Notes: generated by a model not told the origin, from the letters alone. Positions 31,601-42,637 are shown, counted from the first letter of the stretch. The stretch: DNA of 64,000 bases from Dendrolimus kikuchii (GCA_019925095.2 CM034408.1:4651001-4715000); one strand, 5' to 3'. Made by a program: numbers and translations.

Positions 31601-34600
31601 CAAAAACGTCGCGGCGGAATAATCGTACACAAAAATGGTTGTACCATTAGCAGAAATGCTGTTAGCCAAAATTAATATTGAAAAGCTACCAAAATTTTAA
31701 TCATTTATTTTGCGAGTTTTCACTCATAGATATCTACAAAGTTAGAGTGGCTTGCCATAGGTACGTCATTGGAATTAGCAGAATATTGAAGTCAGGCAAA
31801 CCTACGACTTTGACGAGAGAGTAATAGCAGTATTGGGTCGCCATAAGTTTGTCTATGTGTATACAATAATTATCCTGTGTGAAGGTCGCTATTTAAAATT
31901 AATGTTTTGTTTTCCTACTCTCACTGTCCAATCCTAAAAATGTACTATCCTCTTTAAATAAGGCTAGGATTAATTTTCTAAGTGTGTCAACCAGCCCTAA
32001 GAGAAGTGCTACTATATTTTGTTTGTCTCTTATTTTATTCTGGAAATATATTTCGCATCAGTATTTAGTGAAGAGGAAATTAAGCTATGAGTATAGATAT
32101 GTAAGAAGAATACTGGAGATAACAACGTGTACAAATCTTGGTTTCTTTTTTATTTAATTTATCTATGTACTTTATCAGATAACATAGATTCATTGAATAC
32201 AATTATAATGAAAGGTATGTACATCCAGAGCTCTCAGAGAAAGGGGGAATATTGTATAAAATACACTGTATTGACTATCTTGACAGCAATATTTTGTTAA
32301 CCGTAGTCTATAGTAAGTTTTTTTATCGCTGGTTTACAGCAGACGGCCCACCTGATGGAAAGTGGTTACCGTCGCCTATGGACGTTTGCAACACCAGAGG
32401 TGTCACTAACGCGCTGCCGGCTTCGAAGAGATTTTATGACACCCTTTTCAAAAAAAAACCATATTGTAGTGCTGTGGAAAAACCACGGCTGGGAGCTCAT
32501 TACAAATCCCCACGGTGCGCAAGAGAAACATTCTAGAGAACCGTTGCGTACAAGAGCGAAGCGGCTTAAGGAAGTGGGGATGAACGCCCAGCCGATGGCG
32601 TGCGGTACGGTGGTAAAAAATAAAGTAGTCTTTAATAAAACAATTTCGTCATTTCAGGCACACTTCGTGACACATTAGTGAGTTTGTCAGTATTGATTGC
32701 TACTGTGGTGTCACTTAACGAGTTCCTGTTAGTGGATATCCTTCATAAGGACCCCTCCAGCATTGCTGATACAGTGGTAAGATAATTTACACCTTAACTG
32801 CCAGTTTATAAGGTTGAATTTGCTTACAGTGCAGTCATTTGAAATCAGTTAAATGTTGCAACTTTAGTACAATGAATAAATCTTTGACGACTCTTGCTTA
32901 AATTGAGAGGCATGTGTATCTCATTTATGTATAGTACTAGAGTTCACCCCGCGGCTTCACCGCGCGTCAAACTCTAGTGCGTACCTCTTGTTTTAAGAGC
33001 AGGCGTTAATACAGGATATATTGTATTGTATTTTTATGTTGGTGCTATTTGCCCTCGGAATATTTACTTCATTTTATATCGCAAACTATCCCATCTACCG
33101 GGATGAATAGTATCTATGTCCATTTTCGGTATTCAGACAGACAGATCGAGTGAAAGTCGCATTTCTTTAAAGATTATGAATTTTTATATCTATAAACTTA
33201 ATATTTGCTTAAGTTTTCGCGACTTGTATACATAATAAAACTACGTTTTAATTAATAAAAATTATTAAAAAAACTAAAAATAATTAATAAAAAAACCACA
33301 TAGCTGGAGAGCTTCAGCATGTCAAGCGAGTTCTACAACGCAATCAGCTGAAGACTCCACACCAACGTCACAAAGGCCCCAAACCACCTTCAATTGAGCG
33401 GTGCCCTGCTACCCTACCCTACATCAAGGGGGTCACAGACAGAATTGGCCACATCCTCAGGCGAGCTTCAATCAAAATATATTTCAAGTCGCAGAAAAAG
33501 ATTACGATTAAGATTACCCAATTTCTGAGACCTGTGAAATGCAATATCCCACTCCAGGATGCAGGGGTCTACAAGCTTGATTGTGAGTGTGGATTGTCAT
33601 ACATTGGGCAAACAAAGAGGAGCATAAAAACACGAGTAAAAGAACACATTGCTGACATGAAACACACAAGGTCTACGAAGTCTGCGATCAGTGAACACAC
33701 GCTGGATAAACCCAACCACTACATCAGATTCGATAACCCACGAATCCTCGCAAAAGAGAATCGTTTCATACCTAGAATGATGCGTGAGGCTATTGAAATA
33801 AAAAAAACACCCAAATTTCAATAGAGAAGATGGTTGGCAAGTACCACCTGTTTGGGATCCAATCATCAAAACTATTAAGACCCAAACCCAGCAAAAATCA
33901 GCTGCCAGACCTCAAGACACTGTGAGCTCTTTCTGCGTACAACGGAACACAAACCAACTTGACTGATAATTATTTTTATTTTTCCTTCCACCCATTTTAA
34001 TATTATATAAAATTATTAGAGCTAGGCATGTTTGCTGAAGAGTTTCTTGCGCCGCTTCTTCTCTTCAAGCCATAACATGTTGCGAAGCGGTAGTAAATTA
34101 GGTTAGGCTCCCATAGAGTAAATAATAACCATAAACAAAATTAAAATTAATAAGTTGGCGGTAGGCTAAATAAAACTTTAACAATACTCGTTGACACTTG
34201 ACATCTTTGTCTTCCGTGATCACGGTCACTGAAAAGTGGCCGAAACTTAAAAAAACTTGAAAATTACCGCGCTTAAAACCGTTAAAACGTAGTTTTATTA
34301 TCTATAAACTTGATAAATGATTGGTCCCCCATACAAACTTTAATACCCTATTTCAACCCGTTCTAGTTTTATTTATATAACTAAATATTGTGTAAACTAC
34401 ACAAACGACCAAAACTATCAAACGTACTAAAACTACCAAATCTACCAATCAAAACTACTACAACTACCAAAACCACCACAACTAACAAAACTACCACAAC
34501 TACCAAAACTACCACAACTATCAAAACTACCGCAACTACCAAAACAGCCGAATATAACAAATCGACCAACCAAAACTACCAAATCTACAAACCAAAACTA

Positions 34601-37600
34601 CTACAACTATCAAAACTACCATAACTACCAAAATAACCGAATCTACCAAATCTACAAACCAAAACTACCATAACTACCAATACTACCACTACTACCAAAA
34701 CTACCACAACTACCGAAATTACCAAATCTACAAAACAAAACTACTACAGCTACCAAAACTACCACAAGTACCAAAATAACCGAAACTACCAAAACTACCA
34801 ACATAAACTACCGAAAATAGCAAAACTACCACAACTACCGAAAGAACCAAAACTACCTAAACGACCAAATTGACCAAAATAAACAAAATGACGAAAATGG
34901 AAAATCACAAAAAAACCTATCCCACTTTTTAGGATAACCTTTACATAAATCTATCCCATTATCCGGGATAAAAGGTATCCCTTGTCCACCCTCTGTATTA
35001 AAATTGCATGTATACCAAATTTCAACTAAATCGGTCCAGTAGTTTTTCCGTAAAAGCATAACAAACAGAAGGACAATATATTTTTATCCCGAAAACTCCC
35101 ATTTTCCGGGATAAAAAGTATCCTATGTTCATTCTCGGCATCGAAAATATATATTTATACTGAGTTTCAGCCAAATCGGTCCAGTAGTTTTTACGTGAAA
35201 ACGGAAGAGACAGACAGACAGAGTTACTTTCGCATTTATAATATTAATAGGGATTTATATTTTTTTAAGTCATGGTAGCATAATGACTAGTGCACGCGTC
35301 CCAAACTCAAAGGGCGCGGTTTCGATCCTGGCCGGAATGCATACGTCACTTAGGCAGTTTTCTGACATCATGTGCATATTGTTACAATTACCACGTGCTA
35401 ACAACGGCGAAGATAAAATCGTGATGCAACCTGCACATTGAGACAACCGATGAGTGAAACCTGCCAAGCCGCCTTGGACAAGCGTAGCGGGTATGCTGTC
35501 CGTTCCCCTGTGATGAGAGGCCTGAGCCCAGCAGTGGGAGATTTATGAGCTGTTATTATTATTTATTTGTATTTTATTGCATAAGTACAGTAGACAAACA
35601 GATGATTCATCTGATGGAATGTGGTTACCGTCGCATATGGACATTTCCGATGCCAAAGGTTACATTCCCCCCGGCAGCACATTCAACACACAGCAGACTC
35701 GAAGGGGGGGACTGTAACGTGGTTATACTGCCGTATAACAACTCGAGGTTGTTATGGCGGCATGCACTAAACCAGGGGTGGTTGCTATCCAGACGGGCAG
35801 AAGCCTTCACCTGTTTTATTGTTTCTTAAGAACCCGCGTAGCCACTGGAATTAATATTTCTAGGATATATATTTACCATAATATAATATATAAACTAATT
35901 ATATACATACTTACTGTACATATATTGTTACATTATTATAATTATGTATTTATTTAAATGTTGTTTTGTAATATCTTTATTTGGAACAAGTATTCATTAA
36001 TTCATTATAAGAAATTTTATTATAATGAATTAACGTAATTTGTATTATATAAAACTAAGAGGCATCATGATTCATGGTCATGCTATTTATAGATATGAAC
36101 ACAATCTGACCTTGTTCCATACATTATTATGTAATGTGCCTACTCATTATTAGATACATATACATACATACATACATAACTTCACGCCAGTTCCCTTGCG
36201 GGGTAGGCACGAACAACAGAGCGCCATTTAGGCTTATTCTTACACACCTCACTTGCTTCTTTGACATTCATAACTTAGATACATATGTATAGCATATATA
36301 TCTTATGAACTGCAAAAAATGGTGCATAATAATTTTTACATCTCCAAAGGGGTTCCTGAGAATTATGTCTACACATATAATAAATCTGCCCGCGACTTCG
36401 TCCGCGTGGAAAGTTTGTTTAACTATCCCACGGGAACTCTTTAATTTTTCGGGATCAAAAGTATCCTATATGTTGACCAAGGCTATAAGCTACCACCGTA
36501 CAAAATTTCATTTAAATCGGTCCAGACGTTTCGGAGATTAGCCCGTACAAACAGAGACACAAAAAATTTGAAAAAAATTCTAAATTAGTTCTATTTCACT
36601 TCTTACATCCCCTGACTCGACTTTTAGCATTTTTATTCATTGTACAGAAATTCGACCTCTACAGTTTTATTATACGTCTGTATTTATTTTTAAAAAAGAG
36701 CCCGAGGTAGTTAAATATGGAGAAAATTAATTTTTAGCTATAAGCCGCGCGAAGAAGGTTTGCCGATGACTACTTACTATTATTGTACATACTTATGCAA
36801 AATATATATAATAATAAATTAAAATAATAAGTTTATTGCAACAACTATTTATATAACCTTTTTTTGTCAACCCTACTAACCATCGACGCCGACATCATAA
36901 GGCTATGGGCAAACATGCGCACGGCTAGTAGACATGTTATTGGGGAGTTTCTTTCCGCTTCTCCAAAGCGCGAATCAGTTTATATAAAATAGGAAATAAA
37001 TTTAAATTTTAACTTATATGTATGACCTTTAATAACTTTCGCTAGTGTAACTTATTTCGAATACTTATATGAATTTCACAATCAACTCTCAACGGTTTTT
37101 ATTACAATTATGTATGGATATTGCATATCGTGTTCATTATATTGAAACGCAATTTAAACTAGCTATTCTGGTTTTTATCTAAACACAGGGACTGTTTGGC
37201 GTCAGTGTCGCACTGTCGCACCGTCAACGCGTTATCGCTTGGCCGACTGACCTTCATACACGTGTAAAGCCGATTATCCAACAAAACTCGGATGCGTTAT
37301 GAAGCGATATTATGGGCGCTATATAATTACAGACAGTTCCGAGCAAAACGCATAATATTCATTCATGAGCTACGCTTCTCTTAGGCGATTGGGCAAATTT
37401 TGTAAATCGGTAATCTAGATGTGTAGGTTTCTTCATAATATTTTTTCTTCGACTCAATATTGGCATTATCAATTAAAAGTGCAAATAGAATTGGCGCTAT
37501 TTAGCATAACACTTCCCCTCCCTCTGCTCCGTGTCCCCTATGCCATCCCCTTCTGTCCCAATCCTCCTACCTGATCCATCTATCACATACATCCTATGGC

Positions 37601-40600
37601 ATCCTAAACGCTGGGAGCTTAAGAAAACTTCACTAACCAGATAAATTATATATAATTGAGTTAAGAGATATTAATACAAATTTTATTACCGAAAAATGTT
37701 TAATTGAAAAACAAATTTTCAATTTTTTTCAGCTTTAGTTGTTCAAGCGTTTTTGCAGACATTTTTGCCGCTGTAGGTAGTTTCCTACTGTGCCTAGTGT
37801 CTTGAGCTGCCCCTACTGGTGAGGCAAATGTCTTTGGATGTACGTAACTACTATCCATTCGGTGGGCCGTCTACCTGTTTACAAGCTTAGCATTTAATAT
37901 CCGTGCAGGAACGGAGAAAGAATTCAATTTCCTGCGACCGGGCGGCCTGTCGTAAGAGGCGACAAAACAACCCACTGCTAGGTGGTAGAGCATTTGCCCG
38001 ACTGGATGGCTACCACCCCTGGTCTAAAATATGTCGCCATAACAACCTTGATTTGTGTTCCGGCATTAGTGACCAGGCTCCAGTCTCCCTGAAGAAAGCA
38101 GCAGTGCATTTGAACACCTTTGGTGTTGCAATAGTCCATAGGCGATGGTAACCGCTTACCATCAAGCCGTCTGCCTGTCTGCTGAACTCCTGCAATAAAA
38201 AAAAAAGTAAATGGTATATTTTATTGTAGGCACACAGACCGTGGCTATTATTGTTTGTTTTTATAGAAAAAGAAAAAAGAAAGAAAGATAAAATATTTAT
38301 TTAGAACTACATACAAACCAAAACGTACTTATAAATAAGAAAATACAACTTGGAAATGAAGTTCTAAATCGGTCCTAACACAGCATGATGCTGGTTGACT
38401 CGACCAGCGCTGGTCTTCGGCGAGGGCCGTTACAAAACAAAGAAAATATGACGAGTACTATTAGAAAGCAGAATACTAATGTAGAAGTTAATGCTACAAA
38501 GCGAATTTATAAATAATAGAATAAAGAACGTGAAGCTTTTGCTTTAATGGACAGACAGCCTTATCTCCTTGTCGAATGAATCAGCGAAATCACTTTGTAT
38601 GTTTAACATAATGATACAGCGATGATCTTATACTTTTATTATCTGCAGGGAGATAACTATTGGGTGATCGACTGCGTTCGAGCAATGACAGAGACCAAAG
38701 CCATTTGAATTAGTTTGAAAAGTAATACAGTAGAACCTCTAAGTCGAATCTCGATAAGCCGAAAACCTTTATGATTTCCCCTGTATTATATTCCCTATAA
38801 ACAAATTCAGTACTTATTTTCCCTTTATAACTCGAAAAAATAAATTGTACCTCTGTATCTTGAACATGGCAATATTTGATTTTATAACTTTTACAACTCG
38901 ATTATTTGAATAAATCTTAACCTCTACAAGTCGAATGTTCCCTTAAAAAATAAGTCGAAAACTCTATTACACGAATTTTTTTGGCGTTTCCCTTCAAGTT
39001 CGACTTAAAGAGGTTCTGCTGTATAACATTAGCGTAATAACATCCCTCTGCTGGGTTCAAGTCTCTTCATTTTTAAGGCAATCGGAAATATTCGTCACGC
39101 TTGTCCAAGGTGGATTGTGGGACGTTTGAAATATCGGTTACCTCGATGTGCAGTATTTACCTCGATACTCTTCACCGTTAGCACGTGGTAATTGTAACAG
39201 TATGCATGTTAGTTCAAAAAACTGCCCAAGTGGTGCACGCTTCCCGGCCAGGGTTCGAACTCACGTCATTCGAAACGCGAGTGTTTTAGTCTTTTTAGTC
39301 ACTAAGATATCAATGCGTTTTAAGAATGACAGAGGTCAAATCTACTAGACGTGCTTTATGTATTAATGTAAATTAATTTGTCACGTGATTATTGATTTTA
39401 TGTATCAATAATCACTGTTACCCGCGACTTCGTCTACGTGGAATTTAATTTAATTTGCCTTCCAGTGCGGCGACGGCGGCGTCGTGCGCATGGGCTTGTT
39501 TTTTTAAATCAAAGTAGCCTAAGTTATTCCTTGTAGCATCAGCTATCTGCCAGTGAGTCCCGTCAAAATCGGTCCAGCCCTTTCAGGGATTAGCCGGAAC
39601 AAACAGACAGACAAAAAAATTAAAAATTGTTTTCTTGATATAAGTATCGTATATATACCTTCATATGCATATTTAGTAAAAAGCTGTTATTTTGACATTA
39701 CAAACAGACACTTCAATTTTATTTATTTATGTAGATGTATAGTTTGCTCTTGTAGATAAAGAAGTTTTGTTATTACTTTGTAGTATTTTTATTGTAATGA
39801 CAGTACTTGACTGATAAATTAATCAAATAGATTGTTATGAGTATAGTTTTATTGTTTCTTTTAATAGTTTCCAGTTTGTTGCTACTAAGGTTGGGCGCCA
39901 ACAGGCCACCGACCACAGCCACCGGTGGCCAGCGACAAGCAGTTGTCATATTTTTTCATACAGTTTGTAGGGGCTCGTCGCACACGTGGCCGGCCGCCTC
40001 CGCCACTTTTATTCGCGCGGTGGCCCATTTGCGCGCAGCGTAAATTATATTTCCATTTTTGTATTGTTCTGTGCGAATTCATATAATTACTTATTATTAA
40101 GTAGTATAAGTATAGTAAGTATAGTATAAGCGCCTGTGTAGACGGCACCGCCGACATGCTACAATCACGCCATCGCTGCGCTACTACTATGATGCTAGTC
40201 TGTGAAATTATATGTGATGTGCGGACGTTGTCCACTCGTCCATACAATCGCCCACCGCTAACGCTCACTCGACAGCGACAGTGTGGCGGCGGCGCGGTCG
40301 TACTTAGTCTACAGTTTCGCGGTGCGGCGGCGGCGCGATGGTGGTGTCGTGTACACACGCGCTAAGAGTACACTGGATCCGTAATTAAGGCAACGTGTCA
40401 TTGCAATGTGCTGGATTAGAAATCGGATGGAATACAATTTAGTGCTTATATACTTTCTGCGGGGTAAGCTTGTTCCAATTATATGTTGGAAGTGAAATTA
40501 GACTTATCTAGAAGACCGACACATCGAGATTCCCGATATGCGAAACCCGCTAAATAATCATAGACAGGCATTGCGAGTATACCGTCTGTGTCATTGAAAT

Positions 40601-42637
40601 GGGTAGATAGATAAGAAGATAAACTAACAACAGCCCACCTGATGGAAAGAAACCCAACGCTTGCAAGGCAAGGTGTAGCCTGCCTCGAGAGTATCATATG
40701 ACACCTTTAATAAAAAACTTAATCATAACACAGGAAACTGAGTTCATAATCTTTATCTATATATTAATACGTGAAGCAAAAACTTTGTACCCTTTTTTTT
40801 ACGAAAATTGCGTGGACGGAGGAGTATGAAATTTCGCACACTTATAGTTTATATAGAGAAGAAGCGACGAATGCTAATATTTTGTTAAAATTATGCATAA
40901 AAAATACATTAAATCGATAAAAAGAACATTACACACACTACCATGTATTTGACACACACACGCATATATACTCTTGTTTCTTGTTCAAGTCAAATGTATT
41001 ATGGTTCCAACGCAGTTTGCATTGATTTGGCCAATGTCACAGTAGGTGGTAAAATGTCAGGTGCATATAAGAATATAAATACAAAGAGAAAAATTTAGCT
41101 AGTGATCTTCCAAATCACTTTCTGGTATCCTGAGGACAACACAAAACAGAATGTTAGATTAACTACATTATAGATAGATGTTATTTATTGTTAAAAACTT
41201 TGATAATATATATACATGCCTACTATCAGCTAGGGTAAGAAGAAAGTTCACATTGACCGGTCCGGTAATATACTGTGGACGAGAAAAACAATATTGGGAC
41301 ATTCGAAAAAAATGTGATAGACAGAACCCTCGGCTAAGCCACACTCAAAAATTACCTTTAGACTAAAACTATAATATCTAGTTATGTATAAAGGGCGGTC
41401 TTATTGCTAAAAAGCGATCTCTTCCAGATAACCCCAGGATTTTAATTATTTTTCAAACAATAATTAATGCCTTATCTGTAAGCTTCCATTTTAAAATAAA
41501 TACATTCATTTTCATTTGACTCCTGTGTCATAATAGTAGGTATGCTCATACAAAATCTATGAGACTGACGTTTTATAAATTTATATAAATTACCTCAGTT
41601 GATTACACTGTTTGCTCCCATATTGACATTACAATGGCTACGTTCCATTAGGGACTCACAACGACCACGTTCACGACTGCGATTTATCCCGTTCCACTTG
41701 TTTGCCGGCGTTACAATCGTAAACTCAAGTGGAACGGCTATTCGACACACCTCTTGACATGGGTCGCTGTGAGCGTGGTGTGGTCGAAAATGATGACGTT
41801 TTCGTCACGACCACAACGATCGCGGTCGCCTTGTGGAACGGCTAGCTGAGCATTTTGGGCGTTGTGAACTACTAATGGAACGCCCTGTAAAAGTATTTAA
41901 CGATGTTCTAAATAACAGTTTAACATTATAATACAGTACTGTATTAATCATATTTTTTATGTTTAATCAAGTGTTTTTATTTAGTACACGTCTTTATTGT
42001 CTGTTCTTTACAAATAGCCTGATAATAGTGTTTTCTTTGTTCACAGAAATGGAAGAAGTTGTCCACGATCAATTTCGCGAGTAACAATATACAGAACGTC
42101 GATTGGGCGATCAAGTTGGTGCCTAAATTGCAACAGTTGAGTCTGTCCTCGAATAGACTGAGGGAGCTCTGCGATATCTCGTGTTTGCACGAATTGAGAG
42201 TTCTCAATTTGGCTATGAACAGTTTCTCTGCGTGCGAGAACTGGCACGCGAAAATAGGCAACATTGTTAAAATTGACTTATCCCAAAACCAAGTGTCCAC
42301 TCTGCGGGGATTTTCGAGGTTATACTCTTTGGAGAGTCTAGATTTGAGTTGCAACGTCATATCTGACGTTGAGGAGGTCCAGCATATATGTAAATTGCCG
42401 TGTTTGGAGTATCTATGGTTGACAGCTAACCCCGTCGCGTCGACCATAGATTATAGAGTGAAAGTCATAGAGCAGTTTAACAACAGAATGACGGAGCTCT
42501 GTTTGGATAATGAAAAAGCGTCAGAAAAAGAGCTAGACACAGCTAGAGTTTTACAAGCTTTAAGAGTAGTAAAGGAGGGCAAGACGCCGAGTTTTCTGCA
42601 AAATAATAATTCTAGTTTAAGTTTTAACAGGAGTTGA
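28692..42637 (+). CDS. NISCH: Nischarin: PX domain and leucine-rich repeats, 4 exons
   Basis: Exons 28692-29132, 30940-31186, 32658-32776, 42047-42637; GT-AG junctions, matching phases (0,1,0), 465 aa. Residues ~15-125 are a PX phosphoinositide-binding domain with RYSDF (43-47) and LLPPKK (64-69). Exons 2-3 carry the HVLDYCSQLRSL and GTSNI blocks typical of nischarin. Residues ~273-395 are leucine-rich repeats (LSLSSNRL, LNLAMNSF, IDLSQNQV, LDLSCNVI). A conserved KLPCLEYLWLTANPV, DYRVKVIEQF, ELDTARVLQAL stretch follows. In mammals nischarin (imidazoline receptor candidate) binds PI3P on endosomes, integrin alpha5, PAK and Rab GTPases, restraining migration. Mammalian nischarin is ~1500 aa; this form stops after the LRR block, like short invertebrate forms. 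A read-through of exon 1 into the intron gives only a short false tail. A possible poly-A signal is at 42925. Confidence 0.95.
29305..29611 (-). repeat. S1 short retroposon, older copy
   Basis: CAGCAGACAGGCAGATGCTC through CCAGGGGTGGTAGCCATCC to TTCCTGTATGG. It has many substitutions relative to the other copies. Confidence 0.7.
29612..29712 (-). mobile_element. Penelope-like fragment fused to an S1 copy
   Basis: TTATTATTTACTCTATGGGAG and AAACTCTTCAGCAACAT are complements of 34033-34135 in the coding Penelope-like copy. It begins exactly where the S1 copy ends. Confidence 0.6.
30266..30530. mobile_element. Foldback MITE in nischarin intron 1
   Basis: TTATTAGGGTGGGATATAGT-TATATGG at the left and ATATAACTTTATCCCAACCA-CTTATTAAT at the right are inverted. 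An inner TATATGGC / GCCATATAG pair reinforces the fold. It is related to 21328-21482. Confidence 0.65.
31187..32319. other. Nischarin intron 2, repeat-derived in part
   Basis: 31494-31760 matches segments at 57725-57790, 58240-58340 and 59070-59110 (GGGGCCCAATTC, ATTAGCAGAAATGC). This is probably an old LINE 3' region. The rest is unassigned. Confidence 0.5.
32320..32620 (-). repeat. S1-related retroposon, variant 5' half
   Basis: The tail half (CAGCAGACGGCCCACCTGATGG, ATGGACGTTTGCAACACC) is S1-like. The other half (CACCCTTTTCAAAAAAAAACC, GAAGCGGCTTAAGGAAGTGG) differs and marks a subfamily or a mosaic; 40600-40725 has the same tail with ATGACACCTTTAATAAAAAA. Confidence 0.55.
33200..34301 (+). 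mobile_element. Penelope-like retroelement, 5'-truncated, with 11 bp target duplication
   Basis: TCTATAAACTT is duplicated at 33189-33199 and 34302-34312. The element starts with a partial terminal-repeat piece (TTAAGTTTTCGCGACTTGTA), carries the C-terminal coding part (33291-33824), then the terminal repeat with CACTTGACATCTTTGTCTTC and a GTGATCACGGTCACTGAAAA hairpin, ending AAAACGTAGTTTTATTA. Partial terminal repeats plus a 5'-truncated frame are usual for Penelope-like elements. Confidence 0.8.
33291..33824 (+). pseudogene. Penelope-like C-terminal reading frame with GIY-YIG endonuclease
   Basis: An open frame of ~177 codons with no start. It has a linker with LPYIKGVTDRIG and FLRPVKCNIP blocks, then a GIY-YIG nuclease: GVY and SYIG in place of GIY and YIG, R in KRSIKTRVKEH, and a downstream REAIEI acidic residue. 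In active elements this domain makes the target nick for retrotransposition, but the reverse transcriptase part is absent here. The tag stop follows TPKFQ; the expected continuation (REDGW onward) reads in a shifted frame from about 33818, so a 1 bp frameshift lies near 33805-33818. Not a host gene. Confidence 0.85.
34395..34870 (+). repeat. ACTACCAAA-type minisatellite (~475 bp)
   Basis: Imperfect tandem 9-mers (AAACTACCA, CAACTACCA) with scattered AATCTACCA and ACCGAA variants. The strand bias is complete: the plus strand almost lacks G. It translates as a Thr/Lys low-complexity frame, not a gene. It arises from an AAACGACC-rich part of the host repeat. Confidence 0.9.
35268..35565 (+). repeat. 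T-family tRNA-derived SINE
   Basis: AGTCATGGTAGCATAATGAC head, GGTTTCGATCCTGGCC B-box-like block, GCCCAGCAGTGGGAGATTTA tail followed by TTATTATT. It starts 15 bp after the preceding repeat. Confidence 0.75.
35566..35835 (-). repeat. S1-related retroposon, diverged
   Basis: TTTTATTGCATAAGTACAG, ATGGAATGTGGTTACCGTCG, ATGGACATTTC and AACCAGGGGTGGTTGCTATCC; the central part differs from S1. Confidence 0.6.
36163..36276 (-). mobile_element. R-family LINE 3' stub
   Basis: CATACATACATACATAACTT then the reverse of the LINE 3' end as far as CTTCTTTGACATTCATAACT. Confidence 0.75.
36388..36700 (+). repeat. H-group repeat, long form
   Basis: CTGCCCGCGACTTCGTCCGC, ATCAAAAGTATCCTATATG, TCGGTCCAGACGTTTCGGAG and GAAATTCGACCTCTACAGTT. 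The inverse of 52391-52676. Confidence 0.7.
36701..37897. other. Nischarin intron 3, nothing recognised
   Basis: Mixed sequence with a C-rich patch at 37508-37575 and no shared repeat apart from a short foldback-family motif (ACTACTATCCATTCGG) near 37850. Confidence 0.45.
37898..38206 (+). repeat. S1 short retroposon, sense, A-tailed
   Basis: From CCGTGCAGGAACGGAGAAAG to GCTGAACTCCTGCAATAAAAAAAAAA; near full length. Confidence 0.8.
38207..38727. other. Nischarin intron 3, short unassigned stretch
   Basis: AAAGAAAAAAGAAAGAAAGA simple repeat near 38265, otherwise nothing recognised. Confidence 0.4.
38728..39021. mobile_element. pogo/Tigger-like MITE with TA duplication
   Basis: The left end CAGTAGAACCTCTAAGTCGAA and right end TTCGACTTAAAGAGGTTCTGCTG are inverted. 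TA flanks both sides (38726-38727, 39022-39023). Several further TCGAA/TTCGA blocks lie inside. Ends and TA target fit Tc1/mariner-pogo elements; it has no transposase. Confidence 0.8.
39030..39318 (-). repeat. T-family SINE, reverse
   Basis: CTGCTGGGTTCAAGTC tail end, GGTTACCTCGATGTGCAG, TTCACCGTTAGCACGTGG and GGCCAGGGTTCGAACTC (B-box complement) toward the head. Confidence 0.7.
39418..39655 (+). repeat. H-group repeat with a GC-rich interior
   Basis: TTACCCGCGACTTCGTCTAC, a GCGGCGACGGCGGCGTCGTG patch, AAAATCGGTCCAGCCCTTTC and the TAAGTATCGTATATA end. Confidence 0.6.
39888..40050. other. GC-rich patch in nischarin intron 3
   Basis: Contains GCCACCGGTGGC and GGCCGGCC palindromes and ends with GTGGCCCATTTGCGCGCAGC. 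There is no other copy and no credible coding signal despite a long minus-strand chance frame. Confidence 0.35.
40129..40363. mobile_element. GC-rich MITE with 24 bp inverted ends
   Basis: AGCGCCTGTGTAGACGGCAC(CGCC) at 40129-40152 and the inverse of 40340-40363 agree at 20 of 24 positions. GC-rich arms (GGCGGCGGCGCG) surround a less GC-rich middle. Confidence 0.55.
40745..40985 (+). repeat. Dispersed repeat (ATTGCGTGGACGGAGGAGTA)
   Basis: A same-family copy in reverse is at 22680-22890. It has ACACTACCATGTATTTGACA and AGAATGCTAATATTTT-like blocks; probably a non-LTR or H-group relative. Confidence 0.5.
40986..41635. other. Nischarin intron 3, mostly unassigned
   Basis: Only the GGGCGGTCTTATTGC motif near 41394 is shared with other sites (8.55, 57.89 kb). 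The rest shows nothing I can name. Confidence 0.4.
41636..41886. mobile_element. M1 MITE, complete copy
   Basis: The left end GCTACGTTCCATTAGGGACT and right end CTACTAATGGAACGCCC are inverted around CGTTCCATTAG. Inside are GTTCCACTTG...CAAGTGGAACGG and CGACCACGTTC / GACCACAACG inversions, making the whole ~250 bp strongly self-complementary. It lies 160 bp before nischarin exon 4. Confidence 0.75.

Larger units (their letters stand above)
32938..35252 (+). repeat. ~800 bp dispersed repeat inflated by a Penelope-like insertion and a minisatellite
   Basis: Segments 32938-33199, 34302-34395 and 34871-35252 align in order with the uninterrupted copy at 59815-60621 (AACTCTAGTGCGT, TGCTATTTGCCC, CATACAAACTTT, GTTCTAGTTTTAT, AAACGACCAAA, CCTATCC...AATAGGGA). 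The foreign pieces are the element at 33200-34301 and the ACTACC array. Confidence 0.7.

Noticed and set aside
34388..34624. Thr/Lys-rich frame
   Set aside because: Translation of the ACTACC minisatellite.
34395..34870. CRISPR-like array
   Set aside because: Short imperfect tandem repeats without unique spacers, in a eukaryotic intron.
39885..40358. 157-codon minus-strand frame rich in Arg and Pro
   Set aside because: Lies over GC-rich repeats and a palindromic MITE; low-complexity composition and no domain.
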